NCBI RefSeq assembly: GCF_900100305.1
Contig: NZ_FNEY01000014.1
Coordinates: 53,631 to 117,630, forward strand
Length of the DNA stretch: 64,000 nt
Direction of reading: 5' to 3'
Source of the DNA: Paracidovorax citrulli
GTDB lineage: Bacteria; Pseudomonadota; Gammaproteobacteria; Burkholderiales; Burkholderiaceae_C
How positions within the stretch are numbered: position 1 is the stretch's first letter; each line of letters opens with the position of its first letter. Positions 42,711 through 51,575 of this stretch are shown here, one piece after another. The notes under the pieces are model-generated. The model had not been told where the DNA came from. It searched no databases and was given only the letters and a program-made list of their open reading frames with translations. Position numbers and translations under genes: made by a program.

Positions 42711-43481
42711 ATGGGCGCCACCACCGACCTCCGCACTGCCCGGGCGGCCATCGCCGGCCGCCATCCCGGCAGCGCCACGCTGCGCGTCTTGGGCGCGCTG
42801 CTCGACTACCCCGGCGCCGCGCTGCGCGCGCACCTGGCGGAACTGCCCGCGCTGCTCGATGCCGATGCCGCGCTGGCCGCACCGCGCCGCGCGCAGGTCG
42901 CCGGCCTGCTGGAACTGCTCGGCGCGGGCGACCCGCTCGATGCCGAGACCGCCTACGTGGAGCTGTTCGACCGCGGGCGCGCCACCTCGCTGCACCTCTT
43001 CGAGCACGTGCACGGCGATTCGCGCGATCGCGGCCCCGCCATGATCGACCTGGGCGAGACCTACGCCCGCGCCGGCCTGCTGCTGCGCGAGGACGAATTG
43101 CCCGACTACCTGCCGGCGGTGCTGGAGTTCGTCTCCACCCAGCCGCCGCGCGAGGCGCGCGCCTTCCTCGGCGAGATCGCGCACCTGCTGGCCGCCATCC
43201 ACGGCGCACTCGTGCAGCGCGGCAGCGCGCAGGCGGCGCCGTATGCGCAGGCCTATGCGGCCGTGTTCGCCGCGCTGCTGGAACTCGCGGGCCAGCCGGT
43301 GCCCCAGGTGCCCGCCGCGCCCGCGAAGGCGGCCCCTGAGCCCGGCATCGACGAGAGCTGGACCGAGCCCGCGGCCTTCGACGGCTGCGCCAACCTCGGC
43401 CAGGCCCGCGCCGGCCAGCCCCAGCCCATCCACATCGTCCGCGCCGGAAGCTCCGGCGCATCCCGAGGAGCGAACCCATGA
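42711..43481 (+). CDS. narJ: Nitrate reductase molybdenum cofactor assembly chaperone
   Basis: A 256-residue redox-enzyme maturation protein that binds apo-NarG and holds it for Mo-cofactor insertion; it is not part of the final complex. The NarJ core is visible: LRVLGALLDYPGAALRAHL near residue 25, YVELFDRGRATSLHLFEHVHGDSRDRG near 82-105, MIDLGETYARAGL and ELPDYLPAVLEF near 128. The C-terminus adds a Pro/Ala-rich tail ending before narI, which it overlaps by 4 nt. Confidence 0.96.
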   Translation: MGATTDLRTARAAIAGRHPGSATLRVLGALLDYPGAALRAHLAELPALLDADAALAAPRRAQVAGLLELLGAGDPLDAETAYVELFDRGRATSLHLFEHVHGDSRDRGPAMIDLGETYARAGLLLREDELPDYLPAVLEFVSTQPPREARAFLGEIAHLLAAIHGALVQRGSAQAAPYAQAYAAVFAALLELAGQPVPQVPAAPAKAAPEPGIDESWTEPAAFDGCANLGQARAGQPQPIHIVRAGSSGASRGANP

Positions 43482-44260
43482 CCGCCGCCCTGCACGATTT
43501 CCTGTTCCAGGTGTACCCGTATGTCTGCTTCACCGTGTTCGTGGTGGGCAGCCTGATCCGCTTCGACCAGAACCAGTATTCCTGGAAGAGCGATTCCTCC
43601 CAGATGCTGCGCGCCGGCCTGCTGCGCTGGGGCAGCAACCTGTTCCACTTCGGCGTGCTGTTCCTGTTCTTCGGGCACATGGTGGGCCTGCTCACGCCGC
43701 ACAGCGTCTATGGCGTTTTCATGAGCGCGGCCGCCAAGCAGATGATGGCCGTGTCGGCCGGCGGCGTGGCGGGCGCGATGTGCTTCGCCGGCCTCAGCAT
43801 GCTGCTGTGGCGGCGGCTGTTCGACCCGCGCATCCGCCACACCAGCCACGCGACCGACATCGCGGTGCTCGTGGTGCTGTGGGTGCAGCTGGTGGTGGGG
43901 CTCGTCACGCTGCCGTACTCGATGCAGCACACCGACGGCAGCGTGATGCTGATCCTGGCCGACTGGGCGCAGCGCATCGTCACGCTGCGGCCGGTGGATG
44001 CCACCGCGCTCGCGGTGCTGCCGTGGCCCTACCTGTTCCACATCGTGTTCGGCATGACGATCTTCCTGCTCTTCCCGTTCAGCCGGCTGGTGCACGTGTG
44101 GAGCGGCTTCGGCACCGCCGCCTACCTGCTGCGCGCACCGCAGCTGGTGCGTTCGCGCCGCATGAACGTGCCGCCGGGCCACGACCTGCCTGGCCAGCCC
44201 AGCGCCGTGCCGTCGCCCGACGTGGCCCGCGCCATCGACAACCCGCGCGCCACGCGCTAG
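43478..44260 (+). CDS. narI: Respiratory nitrate reductase gamma subunit (cytochrome b)
   Basis: A 260-residue membrane subunit with five helices carrying two b-hemes; it oxidises quinol and feeds NarH. His ligands are seen in NLFHFGVLFLFFGHMVGL near residue 50-66 and in FHIVFGMTIFLLFPFSRLVHVWSG near 190-213. The N-terminus lies on the periplasmic side by family topology. Its start overlaps the narJ stop (ATGA) and GGAG precedes it. The C-terminal 45 residues form a soluble tail that is longer than in E. coli (225 aa). Confidence 0.97.
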   Translation: MTAALHDFLFQVYPYVCFTVFVVGSLIRFDQNQYSWKSDSSQMLRAGLLRWGSNLFHFGVLFLFFGHMVGLLTPHSVYGVFMSAAAKQMMAVSAGGVAGAMCFAGLSMLLWRRLFDPRIRHTSHATDIAVLVVLWVQLVVGLVTLPYSMQHTDGSVMLILADWAQRIVTLRPVDATALAVLPWPYLFHIVFGMTIFLLFPFSRLVHVWSGFGTAAYLLRAPQLVRSRRMNVPPGHDLPGQPSAVPSPDVARAIDNPRATR

Positions 44261-44283
44261 CGGCCTTCGCACCGGAGCACACC

Positions 44284-45195
44284 ATGTCCTGCACCTGCCA
44301 AGACTCTCCTGCCTCCACCGGCTGCCGCGGCTCCGGTTCCGGGGGCGATCTGGATCACGCCGTCGGCATCGCCCCCGGCTTCGATGCGGACCTTCCCGGG
44401 CACGGTCCCGGCTCGCCCGCGCCGGCCGTCCCGGGCCCCGTTGCCTCGGTCAACGGCGTCGCGCTGCACCGCGCGGATGATGCGCCCGATGCGGACACGC
44501 TGCGCCAGCGTGCCTGCACCGAGCTGCTGCGCCAGGCCGCCCAGCGCGCCGGCCTGTTGGCGGCCGATGACGCGCCCGCCGACGACGGCACCACCTCCGA
44601 AGCCGCGACGCAGGCCATCGAGGCACTGCTGGAGCAGGCCCTCGCCGTGCCCGACCCGTCGGAGGATGCCTGCCGCCGCCACTACGAGGCGCACACCGCG
44701 CGCTACCGCGACGGCGAGCGCGTGCACCTGCGGCACGTCCTCTATGCCGTGACGCCGGGCGTGGACGTGCAGCGCCTGCGCGAACGCGCCGAAGCCGAAC
44801 TGCTGCAACTGCGCTGCGCCCACGACGGAGGCGAGGCCTTCGCGCGTGCCGCACGGCAATGGTCCAACTGCCCTACCGGCGCGGAGGGTGGCGACCTGGG
44901 CTGGCTGGCGCGCGGCGACTGCGCGCCCGAGTTCGCGCGCGAGGTGTTCGGCGCGCAGGAGGTCGGCGTGCTGCCGCGCCTGGTGCACAGCCGCTTCGGC
45001 CTGCACGTGGTGGAGGTGGTGGCGCGCGACGCGGGCCGCCAGCGCGGCTACGGCGAGGTGCGCGAGGCCGTCGCGCTCGCGCTGCGCCAGCAGTCCTGGG
45101 TGAACGCGCTGCGGCAGTACCTGCAGGTGCTCGCGGGCGAAGCCGCGCTGCAGGGCGTGGACCTGGACGGCGCCGACACGCCGCTCGTGCAGTAG
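44284..45195 (+). CDS. Parvulin-type peptidyl-prolyl isomerase at the end of the nar operon
   Basis: A 303-residue PpiC/NifM-like protein. The first 50 residues are low complexity with five Cys or so; a helical N-domain follows, and the parvulin domain spans about residues 145-255 (VHLRHVLYAVTPG, then AARQWSNCPTGAEGGDLGWL, SRFGLHVVEVVARD). No signal peptide is visible, so it is cytoplasmic. A ppiC gene after narI is common in betaproteobacteria; by analogy with NifM it may assist folding or maturation of the reductase, but this is inference. The gap to narI is 23 nt, with GGAG upstream of the ATG. Confidence 0.9.
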   Translation: MSCTCQDSPASTGCRGSGSGGDLDHAVGIAPGFDADLPGHGPGSPAPAVPGPVASVNGVALHRADDAPDADTLRQRACTELLRQAAQRAGLLAADDAPADDGTTSEAATQAIEALLEQALAVPDPSEDACRRHYEAHTARYRDGERVHLRHVLYAVTPGVDVQRLRERAEAELLQLRCAHDGGEAFARAARQWSNCPTGAEGGDLGWLARGDCAPEFAREVFGAQEVGVLPRLVHSRFGLHVVEVVARDAGRQRGYGEVREAVALALRQQSWVNALRQYLQVLAGEAALQGVDLDGADTPLVQ

Positions 45196-45217
45196 CGTTC
45201 CCGGGCTCCGCCACGCC

Positions 45218-45931
45218 ATGCCCGACGAGCTGCTGCAGCGCCTGCGCCGTTTCCACGACGATGCGTTCCCGCGCTACCGCCAGCGCTTCCAGGACCTGGT
45301 GGCGCAGGGCCAGCGGCCCACCACGCTCTTCATCGGCTGCTCCGATTCGCGCCTGGTGCCGCACCTGCTCACCGGCACGGGGCCGGGCGAACTCTTCCTG
45401 GTGCGCAACGTGGGCGCCTTCGTTCCGCCCTGCGACGGCTCGCACGGCCACCACGGCACGGCCGCCGCGATCGAATTCGCGGTGCTCAGCCTGCAGGTGC
45501 GGCGCATCGTCGTCTGCGGGCACAGCCACTGCGGCGCGGTGAAGGCGCTCTACGGCGAGGTGCCGGCCGAAGCCCTCAACCTGCAGCGCTGGCTGGAGCT
45601 CGGCCGCGAAGCCGTGCTGCCCGTGCAGGCCACGCCCGAGGCGCTGCGGCGTACCGAACAGCGTGCCGTGGTGCTGCAGCTCGAACGCCTCATGGACTAC
45701 CCCATGGTGCGGCGCCGCGTGCAGGCGGGCGAACTCACGCTGCATGGCTGGCACTACGTGATCGAGGAAGGCGAGGTGCATGTCTTCGACCTGGAGCAGG
45801 CCGGTTTCGTGGCCGCATCCAGTGCCGACCACAGCGGCACCGGGCCCTATGCGCCCTACGTCGAGCACGACGGGCAAGTCCTTTGCGCCGACGTTGACAT
45901 AGCCCAGTGCGGCGCGCCGGCGCAGGAGTAG
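45218..45931 (+). CDS. Beta-class carbonic anhydrase
   Basis: A 237-residue beta carbonic anhydrase; reversible hydration of CO2. Zinc ligands are Cys41 and Asp43 (CSDSR, with Arg45 forming the Asp-Arg dyad), His102 and Cys105 (CGHSHCGAVKA). It lies 22 nt after ppiC and 35 nt before nrdJ on the same strand, so it likely shares the transcript. It may supply bicarbonate or buffer pH during nitrate respiration (inference). Confidence 0.95.
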   Translation: MPDELLQRLRRFHDDAFPRYRQRFQDLVAQGQRPTTLFIGCSDSRLVPHLLTGTGPGELFLVRNVGAFVPPCDGSHGHHGTAAAIEFAVLSLQVRRIVVCGHSHCGAVKALYGEVPAEALNLQRWLELGREAVLPVQATPEALRRTEQRAVVLQLERLMDYPMVRRRVQAGELTLHGWHYVIEEGEVHVFDLEQAGFVAASSADHSGTGPYAPYVEHDGQVLCADVDIAQCGAPAQE

Positions 45932-45966
45932 AAAGACGGCTTGGCCGTGTTCAGGAACTGGAACCC

Positions 45967-48900
45967 ATGCAACGCGATCCGATCGACTCCCTCGCGCCCG
46001 ACGCGGCGCCCCGCCTGCCCGAGCAGCCCATCAGCCTCGACGTGCTGCGCGAAAAGTACCTCAAGCCCGGCGAGGCCGATGCCGAGACGCTCTACCGGCG
46101 CGTGGCCCGCGCCCTGGCCTCGGTCGAGGCGCCCGAAGTGCGCGAGGCGATCGAGGCGCGCTTCCTCGCCAACCTGCGGGCCGGCGCCATCGGCGCGGGG
46201 CGCATCATGAGCGCCGCGGGCACCGCCATCCAGGCCACGCTCATCAACTGCTTCGTGCAGCCCGTGGGCGACTGCATCCAGGGCATGGACGAGGGCGGCT
46301 ACCCCGGCATCTACGAAGCATTGCGCGAAGCGGCCGAGACCATGCGGCGCGGCGGCGGCGTGGGCTACGACTTCTCGCGCATCCGCCCGCGCGGCGCCGA
46401 GGTGAAGGGCACGGCCTCCATGGCCTCGGGGCCCTGCAGCTACATCAATGTGTTCGACCAGTCCTGCGCCACGGTGGAGAGCGCGGGCGCGCGCCGCGGC
46501 GCGCAGATGGGCGTGCTGCGCATCGACCACCCGGACGTGCTGGACTTCATCACCGCCAAGCGCACGCCCGGCCGCTGGAACAACTTCAATGTCTCCGTCG
46601 GAGTGCCCGATGCCTTCGTGCAGGCCGTTCTGGACGATGCGCCGTGGGAGCTGGTGCATCCCGCGCGCCCCGGCGCCGCGCTGCGCGAGGAGGGCGCCCG
46701 CCAGCGCGCCGACGGCCAGTGGGTCTATCGCACGCTGCCCGCGCGGGAGCTGTGGGACACGATCATGCGCTCGGCCTACGATTTCGCCGAGCCGGGCATC
46801 CTGTTCCTCGATCGCGTCAACACCGACAACAACCTGGCGTACTGCGAAAGCATCGCGGCCACGAATCCCTGCGTGACGGCGGACACCTGGGTGATGACGG
46901 ACGCCGGCCCCGCGCAGGTGGCCGACCTCGTCGGCAGGCCGTTCACCGCGATCGTGGACGGGCGCGCCTTCCCCACGCTCAGCGCCGGCTTCTTCGCCAC
47001 CGGCCACAAGCCCGTGCTGCGGCTGCGCACCCGCCAGGGCCACGCGTTGCGGCTGACGGAAGACCACTTGGTGCGGCGCGTGGCGAAACAGACCCGCTAC
47101 GTGCGCGAGTTGGAGTGGGTGGCCGCGGGCGCGCTGCAGCCCGGCGACGACATCGTGCTGAACGACCACCGCGCCCTGCCGGGCTGGAGGGGCGAGGGCA
47201 CCGGGGCCGAAGGCTACCTGCTGGGCCTGCTGATCGGCGACGGCACCTTGAAGGCCGACAAGGCGGTGATCTCCGTCTGGCTCGCGCAAGAGCAAGAGGA
47301 AGATGCGCTGCTCGTCGCCAATGGCGCGCCCGCGCCCTCCAGCGGCGCGCACGGCATCCTGAGGGCCGCCGAGGCTGCAGCGGCGACGCTGTCGCACCGG
47401 GCGGATTTCCGCGGATTCCAGCGCACGGTGGCGCGCAGCGGCGGGGCCTGCGCGGAGCGGCGCATGGCCAGCGGCGCCGTGCGTGCGCTGGCGCTGCACA
47501 TGGGCATGCGCCCCGGCGCGAAAACCATCACCGCCGCCATGGAGCGCGCATCGTCCGCGTTCTCGGTGGGCCTGCTGCGCGGCCTCTTCGATACCGATGG
47601 CTCGGTGCAGGGCCGCCAGGACAAGGGCGTGAGCGTGCGGCTCGCGCAGAGCAACCCGGCGTTGCTGCAGACCGTGCAGCGCATGCTGCTGCGCCTGGGC
47701 ATCGCCTCCACGCTGTACCCGGACCGGCGCACGGCCGGGTTGCGCCTGCTGCCCGATGGGCGCGGCGGCCAGGAGCCGTATGCCATACGGGCGCAGCACG
47801 AACTCGTCGTGAGCGGCGACAACCTGCGCGTTTTCGCCGAACGCATCGGCTTCGAAGACGCGGACAAGGCCGAGCGGCTGGCGACGGCGCTCTCCGGCTA
47901 TCGGCGTGCGCTGAACCGTGAGCCGTTCACCGCCACCGTGCAGGACGTGCTGCCGGACGGACACGAGGACGTCTACGACGTCACCGTGGCCGACTGCCAT
48001 GCCTTCGACGCCAATGGCCTCTGCGTGCACAACTGCGGCGAGCAGCCGCTGCCTTCCTACGGCTGCTGCGACCTCGGCCCCATCATCCTGCCGCGCTTCG
48101 TCCGCCATCCGTTCGGCTTCGCCGGCGAGCCGGCCTTCGATTTCGATGCTTTCGCGGCCAGCGTCGCCACGCAGGTGCGCGCGCTCGACAACGTGCTGGA
48201 CGTCACCTTCTGGCCGCTGCCGCAGCAGCGGGCCGAATCCGCGGCCAAGCGGCGCATCGGCGTGGGCTTCACGGGACTGGGCAATACCCTTGCCATGCTG
48301 CGCCTGCGCTACGACACCGATGCGGGCCGCGCCATGGCCATGCGCATCGCCGAATGCATGCGCGACGCCGCCTATGCCGCCTCGGTGGAGCTGGCGAAAG
48401 AGAAAGGCGTGTTCCCGAAGTTCGACGCCGCGGGCTACCTCGCGCCCGGCACCTTCGCAAGCCGCCTGCCGGCCGCGCTGCAGGAGGCCATCCGCACCCA
48501 CGGCATCCGCAACAGCCACTTGCTCTCGATCGCGCCCACCGGCACCGTGAGCCTCGCTTTCGCAGACAACGCCTCCAACGGCATCGAGCCGCCGTTCTCG
48601 TGGACTTACACCCGCCGCAAGCGCGAGGCCGACGGCAGCACCAGCGAATACGCGGTGGAGGACCACGCCTGGCGCCTCTACGGTGCGCTGGGCGGCGACG
48701 TGAACGCTCTGCCCGACTACTTCGTGAGCGCGCTGCAGATGCCCGCTGCCGGGCACATCGCGATGATGGAGGCCGTGCAGCCCTTCATCGACACGGCCAT
48801 CTCCAAGACCGTGAACATGCCGGCCGACTATCCCTACGAGGACTTCAAGAACCTCTATCTGCATGCCTGGCGCGCGCGCCTCAAGGGCCTGGCCACCTAC

Positions 48901-49647
48901 CGGCCCAACGCCATCCTGGGCGCGGTGCTGGAGGCGCCGGCTGCCGCGCCGGAGGCCGGCACCGCGACCACATCCGCTGCGCACGACGCATCAGAGTCTG
49001 CGGATAGGCCGGCCGTGCAGTCGTCAGCCATGCCTCCCGCCACGCCCGCGGACCCGATGCGCGCCGTGATCGAAAGCCGCCCCAAAGGCGCGCTCTCCGC
49101 CGTGGCCGAGAAGGTGGAGTACTGGACACAGGAGGGCCGCAAGACGCTCTACCTAATCGTCTCGTTCCTGCCCGTGCCGGACGGCCACGGCGGCACGGTG
49201 GACCGCGCGATCGAGTTTTTCATGCCCGTGGGGCAGAGCGGCGAATCGCAGCAGTGGATCACCTCCAGCATGCGCCTGCTCTCGCTCGCCGCGCGCGGCG
49301 GCTTCCTGGAGCGTGCGCTCAGCGACATGCGCAAGGTCGCGTGGGACCGCGGGCCCGTGCGCCTGGGCACGCACACCCGTGCCGACGGCGCCCGCGTGCC
49401 GCTCTGGCACGACTCGGAAGTGGCCGCCATCGCCTACGCCATCCAGAACATCCTGGCCCAGCGCGCCGCCGCGCCCGCCGGGCCCATGCGCCAGCAGGAG
49501 CTGCCGCTGGACGCTCCCGCCGCGCCCACCGGCCTGCCTCCCGCGATGGCCGGCCGCAAGTGCCCCGAGTGCGGCGCGCATGCCGTGATCCGCAAGGACG
49601 GATGCGATTACTGCACGCAGTGCGGGAACCTGGGCAGCTGCGGATAG
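45967..49647 (+). CDS. nrdJ: Adenosylcobalamin-dependent (class II) ribonucleotide reductase with in-frame intein
   Basis: Reduces ribonucleotides to deoxyribonucleotides without oxygen, using B12. The precursor is 1226 residues: N-extein 1-301, intein 302-689, C-extein 690-1226; the spliced enzyme would be 838 residues. The barrel has INCFVQPVGD (first redox Cys), GGGVGYDFSRIRPRG, and the radical site N-P-C-G-E split by the intein. After residue 940 follow a low-complexity linker, a TSCPD-like region and a zinc-ribbon tail (KCPECGAHAVIRKDGCDYC, then CGNLGSCG) with terminal Cys pair. The ATG at 45967 is preferred to GTG 45907. Its place after the nar operon fits anaerobic growth. Confidence 0.97.
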   Translation: MQRDPIDSLAPDAAPRLPEQPISLDVLREKYLKPGEADAETLYRRVARALASVEAPEVREAIEARFLANLRAGAIGAGRIMSAAGTAIQATLINCFVQPVGDCIQGMDEGGYPGIYEALREAAETMRRGGGVGYDFSRIRPRGAEVKGTASMASGPCSYINVFDQSCATVESAGARRGAQMGVLRIDHPDVLDFITAKRTPGRWNNFNVSVGVPDAFVQAVLDDAPWELVHPARPGAALREEGARQRADGQWVYRTLPARELWDTIMRSAYDFAEPGILFLDRVNTDNNLAYCESIAATNPCVTADTWVMTDAGPAQVADLVGRPFTAIVDGRAFPTLSAGFFATGHKPVLRLRTRQGHALRLTEDHLVRRVAKQTRYVRELEWVAAGALQPGDDIVLNDHRALPGWRGEGTGAEGYLLGLLIGDGTLKADKAVISVWLAQEQEEDALLVANGAPAPSSGAHGILRAAEAAAATLSHRADFRGFQRTVARSGGACAERRMASGAVRALALHMGMRPGAKTITAAMERASSAFSVGLLRGLFDTDGSVQGRQDKGVSVRLAQSNPALLQTVQRMLLRLGIASTLYPDRRTAGLRLLPDGRGGQEPYAIRAQHELVVSGDNLRVFAERIGFEDADKAERLATALSGYRRALNREPFTATVQDVLPDGHEDVYDVTVADCHAFDANGLCVHNCGEQPLPSYGCCDLGPIILPRFVRHPFGFAGEPAFDFDAFAASVATQVRALDNVLDVTFWPLPQQRAESAAKRRIGVGFTGLGNTLAMLRLRYDTDAGRAMAMRIAECMRDAAYAASVELAKEKGVFPKFDAAGYLAPGTFASRLPAALQEAIRTHGIRNSHLLSIAPTGTVSLAFADNASNGIEPPFSWTYTRRKREADGSTSEYAVEDHAWRLYGALGGDVNALPDYFVSALQMPAAGHIAMMEAVQPFIDTAISKTVNMPADYPYEDFKNLYLHAWRARLKGLATYRPNAILGAVLEAPAAAPEAGTATTSAAHDASESADRPAVQSSAMPPATPADPMRAVIESRPKGALSAVAEKVEYWTQEGRKTLYLIVSFLPVPDGHGGTVDRAIEFFMPVGQSGESQQWITSSMRLLSLAARGGFLERALSDMRKVAWDRGPVRLGTHTRADGARVPLWHDSEVAAIAYAIQNILAQRAAAPAGPMRQQELPLDAPAAPTGLPPAMAGRKCPECGAHAVIRKDGCDYCTQCGNLGSCG
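46870..48033 (+). other. LAGLIDADG-type intein inside nrdJ
   Basis: 388 in-frame codons inserted in nrdJ. Block A starts at Cys1 (CVTADTWVMTDAG), block B is GHALRLTEDHLV, the two endonuclease motifs are LLGLLIGDGTL and LLRGLFDTDGS, block F is EDVYDVTVADCHAFDANG, and block G ends VHN before Cys+1 (48034-48036). All splice residues (Cys1, block-B Thr-x-x-His, terminal His-Asn, Cys+1) are present, so splicing should work. The LAGLIDADG acidic residues (Asp in IGDG and DTDG) are kept, so the homing endonuclease may be active. Removal restores N-P-C-G-E-Q at the reductase radical site. Confidence 0.95.
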
Positions 49648-49688
49648 ATCCGGGCAGGCCCGGACGGGCATGTCGCTCCGGCCCGCGC

Positions 49689-49835
49689 ATGGAGCCTCCC
49701 ATGGCGGAGGGGCGGGTCCGTCCCGACGGGGACGATCCGCGCCTTGCCGAAGCGGTCGAGAGCGCCCTGCAGGAAGGGGGATCGCAGGGCTACGAACTCT
49801 CCGGCCACCAGGCGGTCCTGCGGGGGCGAAGATGA
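49689..49835 (+). CDS. Possible small protein after nrdJ
   Basis: A 48-codon ORF (MEPPMAEGRVRPDGDDPRLA... ending LRGRR) starting 41 nt after the nrdJ stop. No family is recognised and the Shine-Dalgarno is poor (GGCCCGCGC). The residue pattern DPRLAEAVESALQEGG is helical and looks protein-like, but the length is too short to trust. Confidence 0.25.
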   Translation: MEPPMAEGRVRPDGDDPRLAEAVESALQEGGSQGYELSGHQAVLRGRR

Positions 49836-49912
49836 AGGCCGCCAGGAAGCTGGCAGGCAGTCTGGTCGGGGAACAACTGCGGCAGGAGGCGTCCTCAGGG
49901 CTTGCCGGCCCC

Positions 49913-50302
49913 TCATGCGGGGGGCGCGTGGCACACCGCCTCGACGTTGTGCCCGTCCGGGTCGCACACGAAAGCACCGTAGTAGTGGGGGTGGTAGTGC
50001 GGTCGCACGCCCGGGGGGCCGTTGTCGGTGCCGCCCGCCGCCAGGGCCGCGGCATGGAAGGCATCCACCGCCGCGCGGTCGGCCGCCCGGAACGCGACGT
50101 GGATGGCCGGCCGGTTGGGGCCGCCGCTGCGGATCCAGAAGTCGGTCTTGGGCGGCTCGCCGAAGCCGGCCATGTCCGTGCTGCCCGTGAGTTCCGCGCT
50201 CACTTCCATGAGCAATTGGTAGCCCAGGGGCGCGAGCGCCTGGGTGTAGAACGCCTTGCTCTTCTCGTAGTCGGCGACGGCGATGCCGGTGTGGTCGATC
50301 AT
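49913..50302 (-). CDS. VOC/glyoxalase superfamily protein
   Basis: A 129-residue vicinal-oxygen-chelate fold protein (glyoxalase/bleomycin-resistance/dioxygenase superfamily). It begins MIDHTGIAVADYEKSKAFYT with a conserved metal His at residue 4; the second beta-alpha-beta-beta-beta module contains AIHVAFRAADRAAVDAFHAA and the end FVCDPDGHNVEAVCH, with the C-terminal Glu ligand. The substrate is unknown. The ATG at 50302 is behind a full AAGGAGG. It stands alone, convergent with nrdJ. Confidence 0.9.
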   Translation of the reverse strand: MIDHTGIAVADYEKSKAFYTQALAPLGYQLLMEVSAELTGSTDMAGFGEPPKTDFWIRSGGPNRPAIHVAFRAADRAAVDAFHAAALAAGGTDNGPPGVRPHYHPHYYGAFVCDPDGHNVEAVCHAPPA

Positions 50303-50582
50303 CCTGGTTCCTCCTTGCCTGTGGTTGCACGCAGCCCGAGCCGAATGGCCCCTGCATTTGCCGCGAGCATTGTGGGGGCGGCTCAGGCTTGGGCAGATGG
50401 ACTCGCGGGCACCGCATCGATCGTAGCGCCAGACAGCGCGTGATCGCTTCGGCGGAGCGGCGTCCGGGCTGTGCCAGGTCGCGGCCATTGCCCCAGGTCA
50501 ATGGTGCGGGCCGCGGTGCGAGCGGCCGGCCCGCAGCCCGGGAGGACAATGCCGGAACACCCCGGTCTTCCCCCGCCGCCCG

Positions 50583-51179
50583 ATGATCCGCTCGTCCGTC
50601 CCCTTTCCATCCCGGCCTCCCGGCGCTGGCGCTGCCGATGCGGCCGTCCCCGGCCTGCGCAGCCCCGCCGCCGGCTTCGACCAGCCCTTCGAGATGCTGC
50701 ACGCCTGCCACGAGCGCGTGCAGCGCACGCTGGGGCTGCTGGAGCGCCTGCGCGCCCACCTGCGCGTGCAGGGCTGCGACGCGCAGGCCCGCGAGGCCGC
50801 GCGCGACGTGCTGCGCTACTTCGACATCGCCGCGCCACTGCACCACGAGGACGAGGAACTGCACGTGTTTCCGCCGCTGCTGGCGCAGGGGCCCGCCCCG
50901 GTGGTGGACCTCGTACGGCAGTTGCAGCGCGATCATGCCGCCATGGCAATGCTGTGGTCGCAGGCGCGCGTGCCGCTGGCCGCCGTGGCGGGCGGGGAGC
51001 CCGGTGCGCTGCCCTGGTCGCCGGAACAGGAGCGGGCGCTGGACGATTTTGCCGACCTGTATGCCGGGCACATTGACCGGGAGGAGGCGGTGGCCTATCC
51101 GGTGGCGCAGGGGCTGCTGCCGGAGGCCGTGCTGGATGGCATGGGGCAGGAGATGGCGCGGCGGCGGGGCGCCGCATAG
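50583..51179 (+). CDS. Hemerythrin-like HHE-domain protein
   Basis: A 198-residue four-helix protein with the di-iron ligand pattern of hemerythrin: HACHERVQ near residue 40, HHEDEELHVFPPL near 86, QRDHAAMAM near 115 and AGHIDREEAVAYPVA near 160. Such proteins bind O2 or NO or repair iron-sulfur clusters. Nearness to the nitrate respiration genes suggests a response to NO (inference). The gap before it (50303-50582, 280 nt) holds no gene I can support. Confidence 0.87.
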   Translation: MIRSSVPFPSRPPGAGAADAAVPGLRSPAAGFDQPFEMLHACHERVQRTLGLLERLRAHLRVQGCDAQAREAARDVLRYFDIAAPLHHEDEELHVFPPLLAQGPAPVVDLVRQLQRDHAAMAMLWSQARVPLAAVAGGEPGALPWSPEQERALDDFADLYAGHIDREEAVAYPVAQGLLPEAVLDGMGQEMARRRGAA

Positions 51180-51252
51180 TCCGGGGGGCGTCCTCGCGCC
51201 TTCGGGCACCGGCACCGCGTTACTCGCCGGAGTCTCGCCAGGCGGACCGGAA

Positions 51253-51408
51253 TCAGTCGTGTGCGAGAGACGGGAATCCGGGGGGCACCGATGAGGTCAG
51301 CCAGACACCGTTCTCCACTTGGTGGAACATGTGCCCGCCCGCATGCAGGCGCTGCGCCGCGATCCGCAGGACCACGGGCTCGCCATGGCGGCGACCCACC
51401 TCCAGGGC
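51253..51408 (-). pseudogene. kptA: Remnant of RNA 2'-phosphotransferase (KptA/Tpt1), C-terminal end
   Basis: About 50 codons match the C-terminus of KptA, which removes the 2'-phosphate left by RNA ligation: ALEVGRRHGEPVVLRIAAQR, then GHMFHQVENGVWLTSSVP. The conserved NGVWLT-x-x-VP motif and the RHG-x-PV motif are clear. The N-terminal three quarters, including the NAD-binding Arg/His sites, are absent; the frame runs into unrelated AT-richer DNA at about 51410. The surrounding gap of 396 nt (51180-51575) otherwise holds only the promoter region of the cupin gene. Confidence 0.72.
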
Positions 51409-51575
51409 AGTTAATGGTGCGTGTTTCTCTCTGAAAAGTTGCCCTTTTTCATGCAAAGCATCGCGTGCCGCTATGCAGTGCAGTTGTTGTTACTTATTGT
51501 TTCGACAACGGTTGAGTCTGAAAATTCCGGTGCCGGACTCCTCGTGTCCGGAGCGCCAACTACCGGAATCCACCC

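Noticed and set aside
50303..50582. Possible gene between the VOC protein and hemerythrin.
   Set aside because: Open frames here are short, Arg-rich and lack starts with ribosome binding sites.
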